DNA of 36,284 nt from Nocardioides rubriscoriae (GTDB lineage: Bacteria > Actinomycetota > Actinomycetes > Propionibacteriales > Nocardioidaceae), in contig NZ_VIYJ01000018.1 of the NCBI RefSeq assembly GCF_008087085.1, forward strand, positions 1 through 36,284. The letters run 5' to 3'. Below are positions 19,446-27,511 of the stretch, piece by piece. Numbering within the stretch: position 1 is the stretch's first letter; each line of letters starts with the position of its first letter. The notes below the pieces were generated by a model. It saw only the letters and a program-made list of their open reading frames with translations. It did not search any database and was not told the origin of the DNA. The translations under genes and the position numbers were made by a program.

Positions 19446-20191
19446 GGGAGATCGACACCGACGACGAGGGTCTGGTCCGGCTGCAGAAGCTGCTGGCCCA
19501 GTCGGGCGTCGCGTCGCGGCGCAAGTGCGAGGAGCTGATGCTCGACGGCGAGGTCGAGGTCGACGGCGAGGTCGTCACCCGGCTCGGCACCAAGGTCGAC
19601 CCGCGCACCGCCGTGATCAGGGTGTCGGGCCAGCGCCTGCCCCCGATCAGCGACCACGTCTACCTCGTGCTGCACAAGCCGCGCTCGGTGGTCTCGACGA
19701 TGTCGGACCCCGAGGGGCGCCGCACCCTGGAGGAGTTCGTCGCCGACCGCCCCGAGCGGCTCTTCCACGTCGGCCGGCTCGACTTCGACACCTCGGGGTT
19801 GCTGCTGCTGACCAACGACGGCGACTTCGCCCACAAGATGGCCCACCCGTCGTACGAGGTCGACAAGACCTACGTCGCCGAGGTCGACGGCGAGGTGACC
19901 AAGGAGACGGTGGCGACGCTGCTCGCGGGTGTGGAGCTAGACGACGGGCCGGTGCGTCCCACGGAGGTGCGCATCATCGCCGCGACCCGCCCCAAGTCGA
20001 TCGTCGAGCTGGTCATCCACGAGGGCCGCAACCGCATCGTGCGCCGCCTGCTCGACCAGCTCGGCCACCCCGTGCGCAAGCTGAGCCGCATCCGGTTCGG
20101 GCCGGTCAAGCTCGGCGGCCTGCCGTCGGGCCAGCTGCGCGAGCTGACCAACGACGAGCTGGGGGCCCTGCTCGACAGCGTCCGCCTGTGA
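19442..20191 (+). CDS. rluB: 23S rRNA pseudouridine synthase RluB-type, 249 aa
   Basis: Converts a uridine of 23S rRNA to pseudouridine. An S4 domain (about 12-60, LQKLLAQSGVASRRKCEELM) precedes the RsuA/RluB/E/F catalytic domain with the motif GRLDFDTSGLLLLTNDG, catalytic Asp114. The C-terminal EGRNRIVRRLLDQLGHPVRKLSRIRFG is typical. The GTG start overlaps scpB by 4 nt, completing the coupled parA-like to rluB unit. Assignment to RluB rather than RsuA rests on the scpB neighbourhood. Confidence 0.93.
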   Translation: MREIDTDDEGLVRLQKLLAQSGVASRRKCEELMLDGEVEVDGEVVTRLGTKVDPRTAVIRVSGQRLPPISDHVYLVLHKPRSVVSTMSDPEGRRTLEEFVADRPERLFHVGRLDFDTSGLLLLTNDGDFAHKMAHPSYEVDKTYVAEVDGEVTKETVATLLAGVELDDGPVRPTEVRIIAATRPKSIVELVIHEGRNRIVRRLLDQLGHPVRKLSRIRFGPVKLGGLPSGQLRELTNDELGALLDSVRL

Positions 20192-20352
20192 GCGCGTGGC
20201 GGTGATCCACGACGGGGTACGTAGAGGGGCGGGCGTACCTCCGTCAGGAGCAGCGACGTGGTCGTCGGCGCGCGAGACGCTCGACACGACTCGCACGGCG
20301 CTCGTCTTCGCGCGGCGCTCCGTGGCCCGCTGTTCTCGACCGGCGTGACGAC

Positions 20353-20358
20353 TAACCT
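20353..20358 (+). promoter_or_regulatory. -10 element TAACCT, leaderless promoter of second NUDIX gene
   Basis: TAACCT ends 6 nt before the GTG at 20365, no Shine-Dalgarno. The preceding 173-bp gap after rluB contains only a weak inverted repeat (GGTACG 20216-20221, CGTACC 20234-20239) that might terminate the rluB transcript. Confidence 0.6.
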
Positions 20359-20364
20359 CGGGGC

Positions 20365-20871
20365 GTGGTCTGGGACGTGGTGATCGCCGACCAGCGTTGG
20401 CTGATCACGTGGACGCCGCAGCAGGTCGCTCCCGACGGGACCAACCACGGGAGCTCCGGTGTCTGTCTCACCGATCGCGGCGTCGTGATGGTCTCCCGAG
20501 ACGCGGAGTGCTGGGAGCTGCCTGCAGGGCGGCCCGAGGCCGACGAGAGCCTGTTCGACACCCTGCGGCGCGAGGTCCGTGAGGAGGCCTGCTGCGAGGT
20601 CGAGACGGCCAGGCTGCTGGGCTTCACGGTCAGCAGGTGCCTCGAGGGTCACGAGCAGGGCGTGGTGCTGGTGAGGTCGCACTGGTCGGCGCGTGTCGCC
20701 GTCGAGCCGTGGCAGCCTCACCACGAGACGGTCGAGCGGCGGGAGGTGGCCAGGGCGGACTTCCTGTCGGTCCTCACCATCGAGGCCGGTCTGGAACGGT
20801 TCTACGAGGAGCTCTGGAGTAGCGCTCGTGCGGCTGGGGAGAGCTCGGTCTGGCGGCAGCATCATCGGTGA
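20365..20871 (+). CDS. NUDIX hydrolase of unknown substrate, 168 aa
   Basis: Contains a near-canonical NUDIX box beginning at Gly54 (GRPEADESLFDTLRREVREE) with the metal-binding REVREE intact, but the conserved Gly that follows is Cys (EEACCEV). The N-terminus has a short beta-rich entry (VVIADQRWLITWTPQQ) and the C-terminus a helical tail. Substrate cannot be told. It sits alone between two promoter-bearing genes and is not part of the conserved rluB-cmk block, so it looks like a lineage-specific insertion. Cys content (five) is higher than in neighbouring proteins. Confidence 0.8.
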   Translation: MVWDVVIADQRWLITWTPQQVAPDGTNHGSSGVCLTDRGVVMVSRDAECWELPAGRPEADESLFDTLRREVREEACCEVETARLLGFTVSRCLEGHEQGVVLVRSHWSARVAVEPWQPHHETVERREVARADFLSVLTIEAGLERFYEELWSSARAAGESSVWRQHHR

Positions 20872-21045
20872 GGACGACTCAGCACGGTGTCGTCCTCCGT
20901 CCGGGCGCCGGCGACCTCGGCCGCAGGTGGTGGAGCCGTCGTCCCTGCCTCGGCGTGAACCGGCTGCAGTCGACCAACGTGTCGACCGCCCAGTCGAGCG
21001 ACGCCGCGGCGACCTGTCGGAACCTGCCAACTCGACCCGGTCTTC

Positions 21046-21051
21046 TAGGGT
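21046..21051 (+). promoter_or_regulatory. -10 element TAGGGT, leaderless promoter of serine hydrolase
   Basis: TAGGGT ends 6 nt before the ATG at 21058, no Shine-Dalgarno. The 186-bp gap upstream contains no convincing gene. Confidence 0.6.
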
Positions 21052-21057
21052 CGGCGC

Positions 21058-22401
21058 ATGGAGCTGATGGACACCACCCGGCGCCGGCTGCGGCGCACCG
21101 TGCTCGACAAGCAGCGCACCGGGCGTGTCCCGGGAGTGGCGGCGGGGGTCGTGCGCCACGGTGAGCTGGTCTGGCACGACGGCGTGGGGGCGGCCGACGT
21201 GGCTCGGCCTGACGTCGCCCCCGGGCGCGACGACCAGTTCCTCGTCGCGTCCATCAGCAAGACCTTCACCGCCGTGATGATCATGCAGCTGCGCGACGAG
21301 GGGCGGCTCAGCCTCGACGACCGGCTCGACCGGCACCTGCCTGGCAGCCCGCACGGCGAGGTCACGCTGCGGCAGATGCTGTCGCACACCTCCGGCATCC
21401 AGCGCGAGCCGGTCGGCGACGTCTGGGAGACCCTCGTGTGGCCCGATCGCGAGCAGCTCGTGGCCGGGTTCGCCAAGGCCGAGCGGGTCATGGCGCCGCA
21501 CCAGCGGTTCCACTACTCCAACCTGATGTACTCCCTGCTCGGCGAGGTGATCGCCCGTGCTGACGGCCTCGAGTGGGGCGAGACCCTGCAACGACGGCTG
21601 CTCGACCCGCTCGGGATGCGTCGTACGACGGTCGGCTTCGACGGGGCGCGGGTGCGGGCCTACTTCGTGCCGCCGCACACCGACGTGCCGGTGCCGGAGC
21701 CCGACGTCGACCTCGGCGCCATGAACGCGTGCGGCGGGCTCGCCTCGACGCTCGACGACCTCGCGACCTGGTCGGGCTTCGTGGCCGACCCGCCGGCCGA
21801 GATCCTCTCGCCCGACACGCTCGAGGAGATGTGCCAGCCGCAGATCATGATCGACGTCGAGCGCTGGGTCGGAGCGATGGGCCTGGGGTTCTTCCTCGTC
21901 CGGCGCGGCACCCGGGTCTACGTCGGCCACACCGGCGGCATGCCCGGCCAGATCACCGGTGTCTTCACCGACCGCGAGTCCGGCACCGGCGGGGTGGTGC
22001 TGATGAACAGCTCGGTCTCGCCCGACCCGGCCGGGTTCGCCATCGACCTGGCCGATCTGGTGGTCGAGGACGACCCCGAGGAGCCGGAGGCCTGGCGGCC
22101 GGGCACCGAGGTGCCCGACGAGCTCGTGCCGCTCCTCGGCACGTGGTACTCCGAGGGGTCGCCGCTGGTGTTCTCGGTGCGCGACGGTCAGCTCGAGGCG
22201 CGCAGCCCCGACCTGCCGGCCCACAAGCCGGCGTCGGTGTTCGAGAAGGTCGGCGACGACGTCTACCGCACGGTCACCGGGCGTGAGCGCGGCGAGCTGC
22301 TGCGCGTCACCCGGCGCGAGGACGGGACCGTGCACAAGCTGAGCTGGGCGACCTACCTGGTCTCTCGCGAGCCGCTGGCCTTCGGCCAGGAACCGTCGTA
22401 G
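21058..22401 (+). CDS. Serine hydrolase, class C beta-lactamase/esterase-like, 447 aa
   Basis: A member of the beta-lactamase-like serine hydrolase family (PF00144 type) that includes esterases, D-aminopeptidases and class C beta-lactamases. The nucleophile motif SISK is at 65-68, the YSN motif at 153-155, and the third motif is HTG at 291-293 in place of KTG, which is common in the esterase or peptidase branches. A C-terminal domain of about 90 residues (from LVPLLGTWYSEGSP) resembles the lipocalin-like domain found in D-aminopeptidase relatives. There is no signal peptide, which argues against a periplasm-acting resistance enzyme and for a cytoplasmic peptidase or esterase. Confidence 0.87.
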   Translation: MELMDTTRRRLRRTVLDKQRTGRVPGVAAGVVRHGELVWHDGVGAADVARPDVAPGRDDQFLVASISKTFTAVMIMQLRDEGRLSLDDRLDRHLPGSPHGEVTLRQMLSHTSGIQREPVGDVWETLVWPDREQLVAGFAKAERVMAPHQRFHYSNLMYSLLGEVIARADGLEWGETLQRRLLDPLGMRRTTVGFDGARVRAYFVPPHTDVPVPEPDVDLGAMNACGGLASTLDDLATWSGFVADPPAEILSPDTLEEMCQPQIMIDVERWVGAMGLGFFLVRRGTRVYVGHTGGMPGQITGVFTDRESGTGGVVLMNSSVSPDPAGFAIDLADLVVEDDPEEPEAWRPGTEVPDELVPLLGTWYSEGSPLVFSVRDGQLEARSPDLPAHKPASVFEKVGDDVYRTVTGRERGELLRVTRREDGTVHKLSWATYLVSREPLAFGQEPS

Positions 22402-22472
22402 TCCGCCCTGGCGGGTCGAGGCCGCCCTGTCCACGAGGCCGCCGACGGTGGGGATCCCCGTGCGGGACTGTC

Positions 22473-22478
22473 TAGCCT
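22473..22478 (+). promoter_or_regulatory. -10 element TAGCCT, leaderless promoter of aroH
   Basis: TAGCCT ends 7 nt before ATG 22486, no Shine-Dalgarno site. Confidence 0.6.
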
Positions 22479-22485
22479 GGGACCC

Positions 22486-22872
22486 ATGGCGGTGCGTGCG
22501 GTGCGAGGAGCGACCCAGCTCGAGGTCGACGAGCGCGAGCAGATGCTCGAGCGGGTCTCGGAGATGGTGCTCGACGTGATGGCGTCCAACGGGCTTGACG
22601 TCGACGACTTCATCTCGGTGATCTTCACCGCCACGTCCGACCTCCACAGCGAGTTCCCGGCGTACGCCGCGCGGCAGCTGGGGTTCGGTGACGTCCCGTT
22701 GATCTGTGCTCGAGAGCTCGAGATCGACGGCTCGATGCCGCGGGTGGTGCGGATGATGGCGCACGTCGAGACCGACCTGCCGCGCTCCGAGATCACCCAC
22801 TGCTACCTGCACGGGGCCGCGGCGCTGCGCAGCGACCTGACGCGGGTCAGGTCCGTGCCCGACGAACAGTAG
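22486..22872 (+). CDS. aroH: Chorismate mutase, AroH class, 128 aa
   Basis: Rearranges chorismate to prephenate for tyrosine and phenylalanine synthesis. It is the trimeric AroH type rather than the helical AroQ type. Residues equivalent to the Bacillus subtilis active site are present with an offset of one: R7 (VRGAT), C74 and E77 (CARE), R89 and Y107 (CYLHGA). Length (128 aa) matches the family. Its TAG stop is part of the -10 hexamer for cmk. Confidence 0.93.
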   Translation: MAVRAVRGATQLEVDEREQMLERVSEMVLDVMASNGLDVDDFISVIFTATSDLHSEFPAYAARQLGFGDVPLICARELEIDGSMPRVVRMMAHVETDLPRSEITHCYLHGAAALRSDLTRVRSVPDEQ

Positions 22873-22875
22873 GAT
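22870..22875 (+). promoter_or_regulatory. -10 element TAGGAT overlapping the aroH stop, promoter of cmk
   Basis: TAGGAT begins with the aroH stop codon and ends 8 nt before the GTG of cmk at 22884; the gap has no Shine-Dalgarno site. Confidence 0.6.
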
Positions 22876-22883
22876 CTGGCCCC

Positions 22884-23564
22884 GTGGCAGGGGACCTGGG
22901 AAGCATCGTGGTGGCCGTCGACGGCACCTCCGGATCAGGCAAGTCGAGCACCTGCCGCGGCGTCGCCGAGCGGCTGGGGCTGCGCTACCTCGACACGGGT
23001 GCGATGTTCCGGGCCGTGACGTGGTGGATGCTGCACCACGGGGTCGACGTCCACGACTCCGAGGCCGTGGCCGCCCGGGTCGACGAGCCGGTGCTCTCCT
23101 CGGGCACCGACCCGACCGGTCCGACGATCGCCGTCGACGGCACCGACGTCAGCGCCGCCATCCGCACCGACGAGGTCACCCGTGCGGTGTCGCCGGTCAG
23201 CACGGTGCCGGCGGTCCGGGCGAGGCTGCTGGCGATGCAGCGCGACATCATCGGCGCCGGCGGGATCGTCGTGGAGGGCCGCGACATCGGCTCGGTCGTG
23301 TGGCCGCAGGCCGAGGTCAAGGCCTACCTCACCGCCGACCCCGCGGCCCGAGCGGCGCGACGCGCCCTCGAGGAGGGCAGCAGCGACGTCGGCACCACCG
23401 AGCAGGTGCTGCGCGAGCGCGACCGCATCGACTCGGGGCGGGCGACCGCCCCGCTGGTGCAGGCCGACGGCGCGGTCCACCTCGACACCACGTCGTACTC
23501 CCTCGACGAGGTGATCACCCTGCTCGCGGGGCTCGTCGAGCAGGCGCTCGAGCCGGCTCCGTGA
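22884..23564 (+). CDS. cmk: Cytidylate kinase, 226 aa
   Basis: Phosphorylates CMP and dCMP. The P-loop GTSGSGKSS starts at residue 14; the CMP-binding GLRYLDTGAMFRAVTW and the IVVEGRDIGSVVWP segment (RDIGSVV is typical of Cmk) follow, and the lid region includes RAARRALEEG. Length matches the family. GTG at 22884 is the only sensible start. The stop overlaps the acyltransferase GTG (GTGA). Confidence 0.95.
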   Translation: MAGDLGSIVVAVDGTSGSGKSSTCRGVAERLGLRYLDTGAMFRAVTWWMLHHGVDVHDSEAVAARVDEPVLSSGTDPTGPTIAVDGTDVSAAIRTDEVTRAVSPVSTVPAVRARLLAMQRDIIGAGGIVVEGRDIGSVVWPQAEVKAYLTADPAARAARRALEEGSSDVGTTEQVLRERDRIDSGRATAPLVQADGAVHLDTTSYSLDEVITLLAGLVEQALEPAP

Positions 23565-24322
23565 CCCCCGGGGCGAGCGTCCACGCCGAGCGGCCTCGCA
23601 CCGACGGCGTGCCCCGCCCACGCCGCTGGCTGCTGCACGGCGCCCGCCCCTTCTGCGCGTGGCTGGTGCGGCGCCGCTACCGCGTCGTCGTCCACGGGGC
23701 CGAGCACGTGCCGGCGACGGGACCGGTCGTGATCGCGGCCAACCACATCGGGGTCGTCGACGGTCCGCTGATGGCCATCTTCGCCCCGCGCCCGGTGCAC
23801 GCCCTGACCAAGATCGAGATGTTCCGCGGCTTCCTGGGGCGCTTCCTGACCGCCGCGGGCCAGATCCCGCTGGACCGGATGCACACCGACCCCCGGGCGG
23901 TCCGGCTGAGCGTGCAGGTGCTGCGCGAGGGCGGGGTTGTGGGCATCTTCCCCGAGGGCACGCGCGGGTCGGGCGAGCTCGAGCTCTTCCACCGTGGCGC
24001 GGCCTACCTGGCGATGGTCACCGGCGCCCCGGTCGTGCCGCTGATGATGTCGGGGAGCCGCGAGCCCGGCGGGTCGTCCTCGTCGTTGCCGCGCGGGGGC
24101 GCGACGATCGAGCTCGTCTTCGGTCCACCGCACGTCGTCGATGCGGTGTCCTGGCCCCGGACGCGAGACGATGTGGGGAAGGCCTCGCGCCTCCTGCGAG
24201 CCCGGATGCTCGCCGACCTGCAGGAATCCATCCGCGTGACCGGGCGTTCGCTCCCCGGACCGCTTCCTGCGGGCCAGCACGAACCAGACCCCGGCGGGGG
24301 TGTCACGGAGAAGTCAGCATGA
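23561..24322 (+). CDS. 1-acyl-sn-glycerol-3-phosphate acyltransferase (PlsC family), 253 aa
   Basis: Transfers an acyl chain to lysophosphatidate or a related acceptor at the membrane. Motif I is NHIGVVD (His62, Asp67), motif III FPEGTR at 130-135, and VVPLMMSG corresponds to motif IV. A basic N-terminal segment and a hydrophobic stretch around PVVIAANHIG give membrane association without an obvious full transmembrane helix. GTG 23561 overlaps the cmk stop and the TGA overlaps the der ATG, so cmk, this gene and der are coupled. The cmk-plsC-der order is recurrent in actinobacteria. Confidence 0.92.
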   Translation: MTPGASVHAERPRTDGVPRPRRWLLHGARPFCAWLVRRRYRVVVHGAEHVPATGPVVIAANHIGVVDGPLMAIFAPRPVHALTKIEMFRGFLGRFLTAAGQIPLDRMHTDPRAVRLSVQVLREGGVVGIFPEGTRGSGELELFHRGAAYLAMVTGAPVVPLMMSGSREPGGSSSSLPRGGATIELVFGPPHVVDAVSWPRTRDDVGKASRLLRARMLADLQESIRVTGRSLPGPLPAGQHEPDPGGGVTEKSA

Positions 24323-25704
24323 CCGAGCACGAGCACGAGACCTACCACGACGGCGCCATCCTCGGCGCCGACGACCGCGAGCACGACGGACCCATCCCGG
24401 TCCTGGCCGTCGTGGGGCGCCCCAACGTGGGCAAGTCGACGCTCGTCAACCGGATCATCGGACGCCGTGAGGCCGTCGTGGAGGACGTGCCCGGGGTCAC
24501 CCGCGACCGGGTGCCCTACGACGCCCACTGGAACGGCCGGGCCTTCACCGTCGTCGACACCGGCGGCTGGGACCCCGACGCGCGCGGCCTGGCCCAGCGC
24601 ATCGCCGCGCAGGCCGAGGTGGCCGTCAGTCTTGCCGACGCCGTGCTGTTCGTCGTCGACGCGACGGTCGGCATCACCGACCACGACGAGGAGGTCGTCA
24701 AGATCCTGCGCAAGTCGGGCAAGCCCGTGGTGCTCGCGGCCAACAAGGTCGACGACCTGCGCACCGAGGCCGAGGCCTTCGCGCTGTGGAACCTCGGGCT
24801 CGGCGAGCCGTGGCCGGTCTCGGCCCTGCACGGCCGCGGGTCCGGCGACATGCTCGACGCGATCCTCGCGGCCCTGCCCGAGCCGCCGCCCGACCGTGAC
24901 AAGGAGCTCGGCGGTCCGCGCCGGGTCGCCATCGTCGGCAAGCCCAACGTCGGCAAGTCCTCGATGCTCAACCAGCTGGCCGGGGAGGACCGCGTCGTGG
25001 TCGACAACGTCGCCGGCACCACCGTCGACCCTGTCGACGAGCTGATCGAGCTCGACGGACGCCTGTGGCGCTTCATCGACACCGCCGGCATCCGCAAGCG
25101 GGTCAAGGAGGCCTCGGGCCACGAGTACTACGCCTCGCTGCGCACCACCACCGCGATCGACCGCGCCGAGGTCGCCGTGCTCGTCATCGACGGCGGCCAG
25201 CCCGTCTCCGAGCAGGACATCCGCATCATCCAGACCATCCGCGAGGCCGGCCGCGCGCTGGTCATCGCCTTCAACAAGTGGGACCTGGTCGACCAGGAGC
25301 GCCGCTACTACCTCGAGCGCGAGATCGAGCGCGACCTGGTGCAGGTGCAGTGGGCGCCGCGCATCAACGTCACCGCCCGCACCGGCTGGCACATCGACCG
25401 GCTCGCCCCGGCCATCGACAAGGCGCTCGAGGGCTGGGAGACCCGCGTCAGCACCGGCGTCCTCAACGGCTTCCTCGGCCGCCTGGTCGCCGAGCACCCC
25501 CACCCGGTGCGCAGCGGCAAGCAGCCCAAGATCCTGTTCGCGACGCAGGCAGGGTCCGCGCCGCCGATGTTCGTGCTGTTCACCTCGGGCAAGCTCGAGG
25601 CGTCCTACGAGCGCTACGTCGAGCGCCGCCTGCGCGAGGAGTTCGGCTTCGTCGGGACCCCGATCATCCTGCAGCAGCGGGTGCGCGAGAAGCGCAAGCG
25701 CTGA
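24319..25704 (+). CDS. der: Ribosome biogenesis GTPase Der (EngA), 461 aa
   Basis: An essential double-GTPase that assists 50S assembly. Two G domains are visible: GRPNVGKS at 33-40 with DTGG and NKVD, then GKPNVGKSS near 208 with DTAG and NKWD, followed by the KH-like C-terminal domain ending in REKRKR. The first 25 residues form an acidic, His-rich leader (MTEHEHETYHDG). Length fits actinobacterial Der. Confidence 0.97.
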   Translation: MTEHEHETYHDGAILGADDREHDGPIPVLAVVGRPNVGKSTLVNRIIGRREAVVEDVPGVTRDRVPYDAHWNGRAFTVVDTGGWDPDARGLAQRIAAQAEVAVSLADAVLFVVDATVGITDHDEEVVKILRKSGKPVVLAANKVDDLRTEAEAFALWNLGLGEPWPVSALHGRGSGDMLDAILAALPEPPPDRDKELGGPRRVAIVGKPNVGKSSMLNQLAGEDRVVVDNVAGTTVDPVDELIELDGRLWRFIDTAGIRKRVKEASGHEYYASLRTTTAIDRAEVAVLVIDGGQPVSEQDIRIIQTIREAGRALVIAFNKWDLVDQERRYYLEREIERDLVQVQWAPRINVTARTGWHIDRLAPAIDKALEGWETRVSTGVLNGFLGRLVAEHPHPVRSGKQPKILFATQAGSAPPMFVLFTSGKLEASYERYVERRLREEFGFVGTPIILQQRVREKRKR

Positions 25705-25761
25705 TCACGGCTGCGGCCCGGATAGTACGTTCCCCCGATTCGCCGCAGTCGGTCCTGCCCC

Positions 25762-25767
25762 TAGTTT
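25762..25767 (+). promoter_or_regulatory. -10 element TAGTTT, leaderless promoter of lipoprotein gene
   Basis: TAGTTT ends 7 nt before ATG 25775 and no Shine-Dalgarno site intervenes. Confidence 0.6.
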
Positions 25768-25774
25768 CGGGCCC

Positions 25775-26413
25775 ATGCGCCCTCCTCGCTCCCTCGCGAC
25801 CCTGGCAGTGCTCGCCGTCGTCTCCTTGTCCGGGCTCACGGCCTGCGGCGGGGAGACCGACGACCCGGCCGACGGTGGTCCTCAGAGCACCGCGTCCGGC
25901 GACCCGACCACCACCGAGGGCCCTGACGAGGGCCCTGACGAGGGCCCTGACGAGGGCCCTGACGAGTCGGTCAGCTTCGTCGACTGCTCGGCGATCACCG
26001 TCGAGGAGATGGCGGCGGTGCCCGGCATGAGCACCGCGACGGCGGAGGTCTCGCCCGGGGGCGGGCAGTGCGAGTACCAGCCCGCCGACCCCGTGCAGCC
26101 CTCCGTCTACGTCGAGCAGTTCGGCGTCGACGACTTCGCCGACGGCTTCGAGGGGGCGGCGGCCAACATCTCCAACACCGCGGTCGGCCCGATCGAGGGG
26201 AGCGTCGAGACCGACCTCCCCGACGTCGGGGACGGTGCCAAGGTCGCGGTCGGCCCCAGCCCGCTCGGGGGCGAGTCCCTGCAGTCGATCGGTCTGGTGC
26301 TGGTCGGCGACACCATCGTGCGGGCCAGCATCCTGCAGGCCGCCGACCTCGACGCGGACGCCCTCCTCGAGCTGACCACCGGCGTGCTCACCCTGATCGC
26401 CAGCGAGGGCTGA
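25775..26413 (+). CDS. Putative DUF3558-like lipoprotein, 212 aa
   Basis: A type II signal peptide ends in the lipobox LTAC with lipidated Cys24, so the protein is predicted to be anchored on the outer face of the membrane. A linker of about 25 residues is made of Asp/Gly/Pro/Glu and includes four tandem GPDE units. The globular part begins with VDCSAITVEEMAAVPG and has a second Cys in GGQCEYQP, a pairing seen in actinobacterial DUF3558-type lipoproteins; this assignment is tentative. Function unknown. It lies between der and a secreted protein gene, each with its own leaderless promoter. Confidence 0.75.
   Translation: MRPPRSLATLAVLAVVSLSGLTACGGETDDPADGGPQSTASGDPTTTEGPDEGPDEGPDEGPDESVSFVDCSAITVEEMAAVPGMSTATAEVSPGGGQCEYQPADPVQPSVYVEQFGVDDFADGFEGAAANISNTAVGPIEGSVETDLPDVGDGAKVAVGPSPLGGESLQSIGLVLVGDTIVRASILQAADLDADALLELTTGVLTLIASEG
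25916..25966 (+). repeat. Four tandem copies of a 12-bp repeat in the lipoprotein linker
   Basis: GAGGGCCCTGAC repeats perfectly four times (25916-25963) plus a partial GAG, encoding repeated EGPD. The perfect copies make the linker length prone to slippage. Confidence 0.95.
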
Positions 26414-26432
26414 CGACCTGCGTGGCTCGGCG

Positions 26433-26438
26433 TACCGT
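26433..26438 (+). promoter_or_regulatory. -10 element TACCGT, leaderless promoter of secreted protein gene
   Basis: TACCGT ends 6 nt before GTG 26445, with no Shine-Dalgarno site. The spacing favours GTG 26445 over the in-frame GTG at 26451. Confidence 0.5.
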
Positions 26439-26444
26439 GAAAGG

Positions 26445-27440
26445 GTGCGCGTGACCCGTCCTGTCGTCGTGGGGCTGGTGCTGCCGCTGCTCGCCACCCT
26501 GCTCACCGTGGGCCCCGCCGCGGCGATGCCCGAACGGCCCGGCGCGCGGAGCGCTGCTGGTTCTCCCGTCGCAGGCACCACGTGCCGCACCTTCCCCGCC
26601 GACAGTTGGTGGCACGCCGACGTGAGCGGTCTCCCGGTGCACGCGCGCAGCCGCCAGTGGCTCTCGCACATGTCGACCGGGTCCGACCTGCACCCCGACT
26701 TCGGGCCGTCGTACGGCGACGGACCCGACTACGGCATCCCCGTCACGGTCGTGGGACGCGACCACCCGCGGGTGCGGGTCCGGTTCGACTACGCCTCCGA
26801 GAGTGACCGGGTGCGCTACCCGCTGGGGCGCGACACCCGCATCGAGGGCGGGCGCGCCTCCGACGGCGACCGCCACGCGATCGTGGTGCAGAAGGGCACC
26901 TGCCGTCTCTACGAGGTCTACGCCGCCCGGCGTACGCCGTCGGGCTGGCGGGGTGGCTCGGGGGCGGTGTGGTCGCTGCGGTCCAACGCGCTGCGCCCCG
27001 ACGGCTGGACCTCCGCCGACGCGGCCGGCCTGCCGATCCTGCCGGGCCTGCTGCGCTGGAACGAGGTGCGCGACGACCGGATCGACCACGCCATCCGCTT
27101 CACCACCGACGTCACCAGCCGTCACCACCTGTGGCCGGCCCGTCACGACGCGGGGTCGAGGAGCTCGCTGGCCTACCCGCCGATGGGGGCGCGCTTCCGG
27201 CTGCGGGCCTCGTGGTCGGCGGCCGGGCTGGGCGTCGAGGCCAAGCGGGTGGTCGCGGCGATGAAGGCCTACGGCCTGGTGCTGGCCGACAACGGCTCGC
27301 CGTGGTTCTTCCAGGGCGAGCAGAGCGCCGCGTGGCCGGAGCGGCTGATCGAGGACCTCAAGACGATCCCGGCCTCGGCGTTCGTGGCCGTGGACACCTC
27401 GTCGTTGAAGGTCTCCGACGACTCGGCGGCCGTGCGCTGA
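26445..27440 (+). CDS. Secreted protein of unknown function, 331 aa
   Basis: A Sec-type signal peptide is clear: basic N-terminus (MRVTRP), hydrophobic core (VVVGLVLPLLATLLTV) and an Ala-x-Ala site at about 25-27 (PAAA, cut before MPERPG). The mature part is rich in Trp, His and Arg (FPADSWWHADVSGLPVH, RHHLWPARHD, GSPWFFQGEQ) and looks like an extracellular beta-rich enzyme or binding domain. I recognise it only as a type seen in actinobacteria, not a named family. One Cys lies near the mature N-terminus (TTCRTF) and one in the centre (GTCRLYEVY), able to form a disulfide. It stops 37 nt before the SOS promoter of imuA'. Confidence 0.78.
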   Translation: MRVTRPVVVGLVLPLLATLLTVGPAAAMPERPGARSAAGSPVAGTTCRTFPADSWWHADVSGLPVHARSRQWLSHMSTGSDLHPDFGPSYGDGPDYGIPVTVVGRDHPRVRVRFDYASESDRVRYPLGRDTRIEGGRASDGDRHAIVVQKGTCRLYEVYAARRTPSGWRGGSGAVWSLRSNALRPDGWTSADAAGLPILPGLLRWNEVRDDRIDHAIRFTTDVTSRHHLWPARHDAGSRSSLAYPPMGARFRLRASWSAAGLGVEAKRVVAAMKAYGLVLADNGSPWFFQGEQSAAWPERLIEDLKTIPASAFVAVDTSSLKVSDDSAAVR

Positions 27441-27477
27441 CCGGCGTGCGAGGATGCCTCGTCGGACGGTCGTGATC

Positions 27478-27506
27478 TTGACGCGTTCGAACATCTGTTC
27501 GAAGAT
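27478..27506 (+). promoter_or_regulatory. SOS-controlled promoter of imuA'-imuB-dnaE2
   Basis: TTGACG (27478-27483) and GAAGAT (27501-27506) are spaced by 17 bp and the -10 ends 5 nt before GTG 27512. The LexA box fills most of the spacer and reaches into the -10, so LexA binding would block polymerase directly. Confidence 0.7.
27486..27503 (+). promoter_or_regulatory. LexA operator (SOS box)
   Basis: TTCGAACATCTGTTCGAA contains the actinobacterial SOS consensus CGAAC-N4-GTTCG without mismatch, and the 7-bp arms are fully symmetric. It is directly upstream of a mutagenesis cassette known to be LexA-controlled in other bacteria. Confidence 0.93.
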
Positions 27507-27511
27507 GAAGG

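Noticed and set aside
20868..21164. Possible 98-aa ORF after the second NUDIX gene
   Set aside because: It runs into the serine hydrolase in a different frame, has no ribosome site or recognisable motif, and the serine hydrolase promoter lies inside it.
19870..22812. Long minus-strand open frame of 980 codons
   Set aside because: It is rich in His, Arg, Gly and Asp as expected from antisense of high-GC genes and overlaps four clear plus-strand genes.
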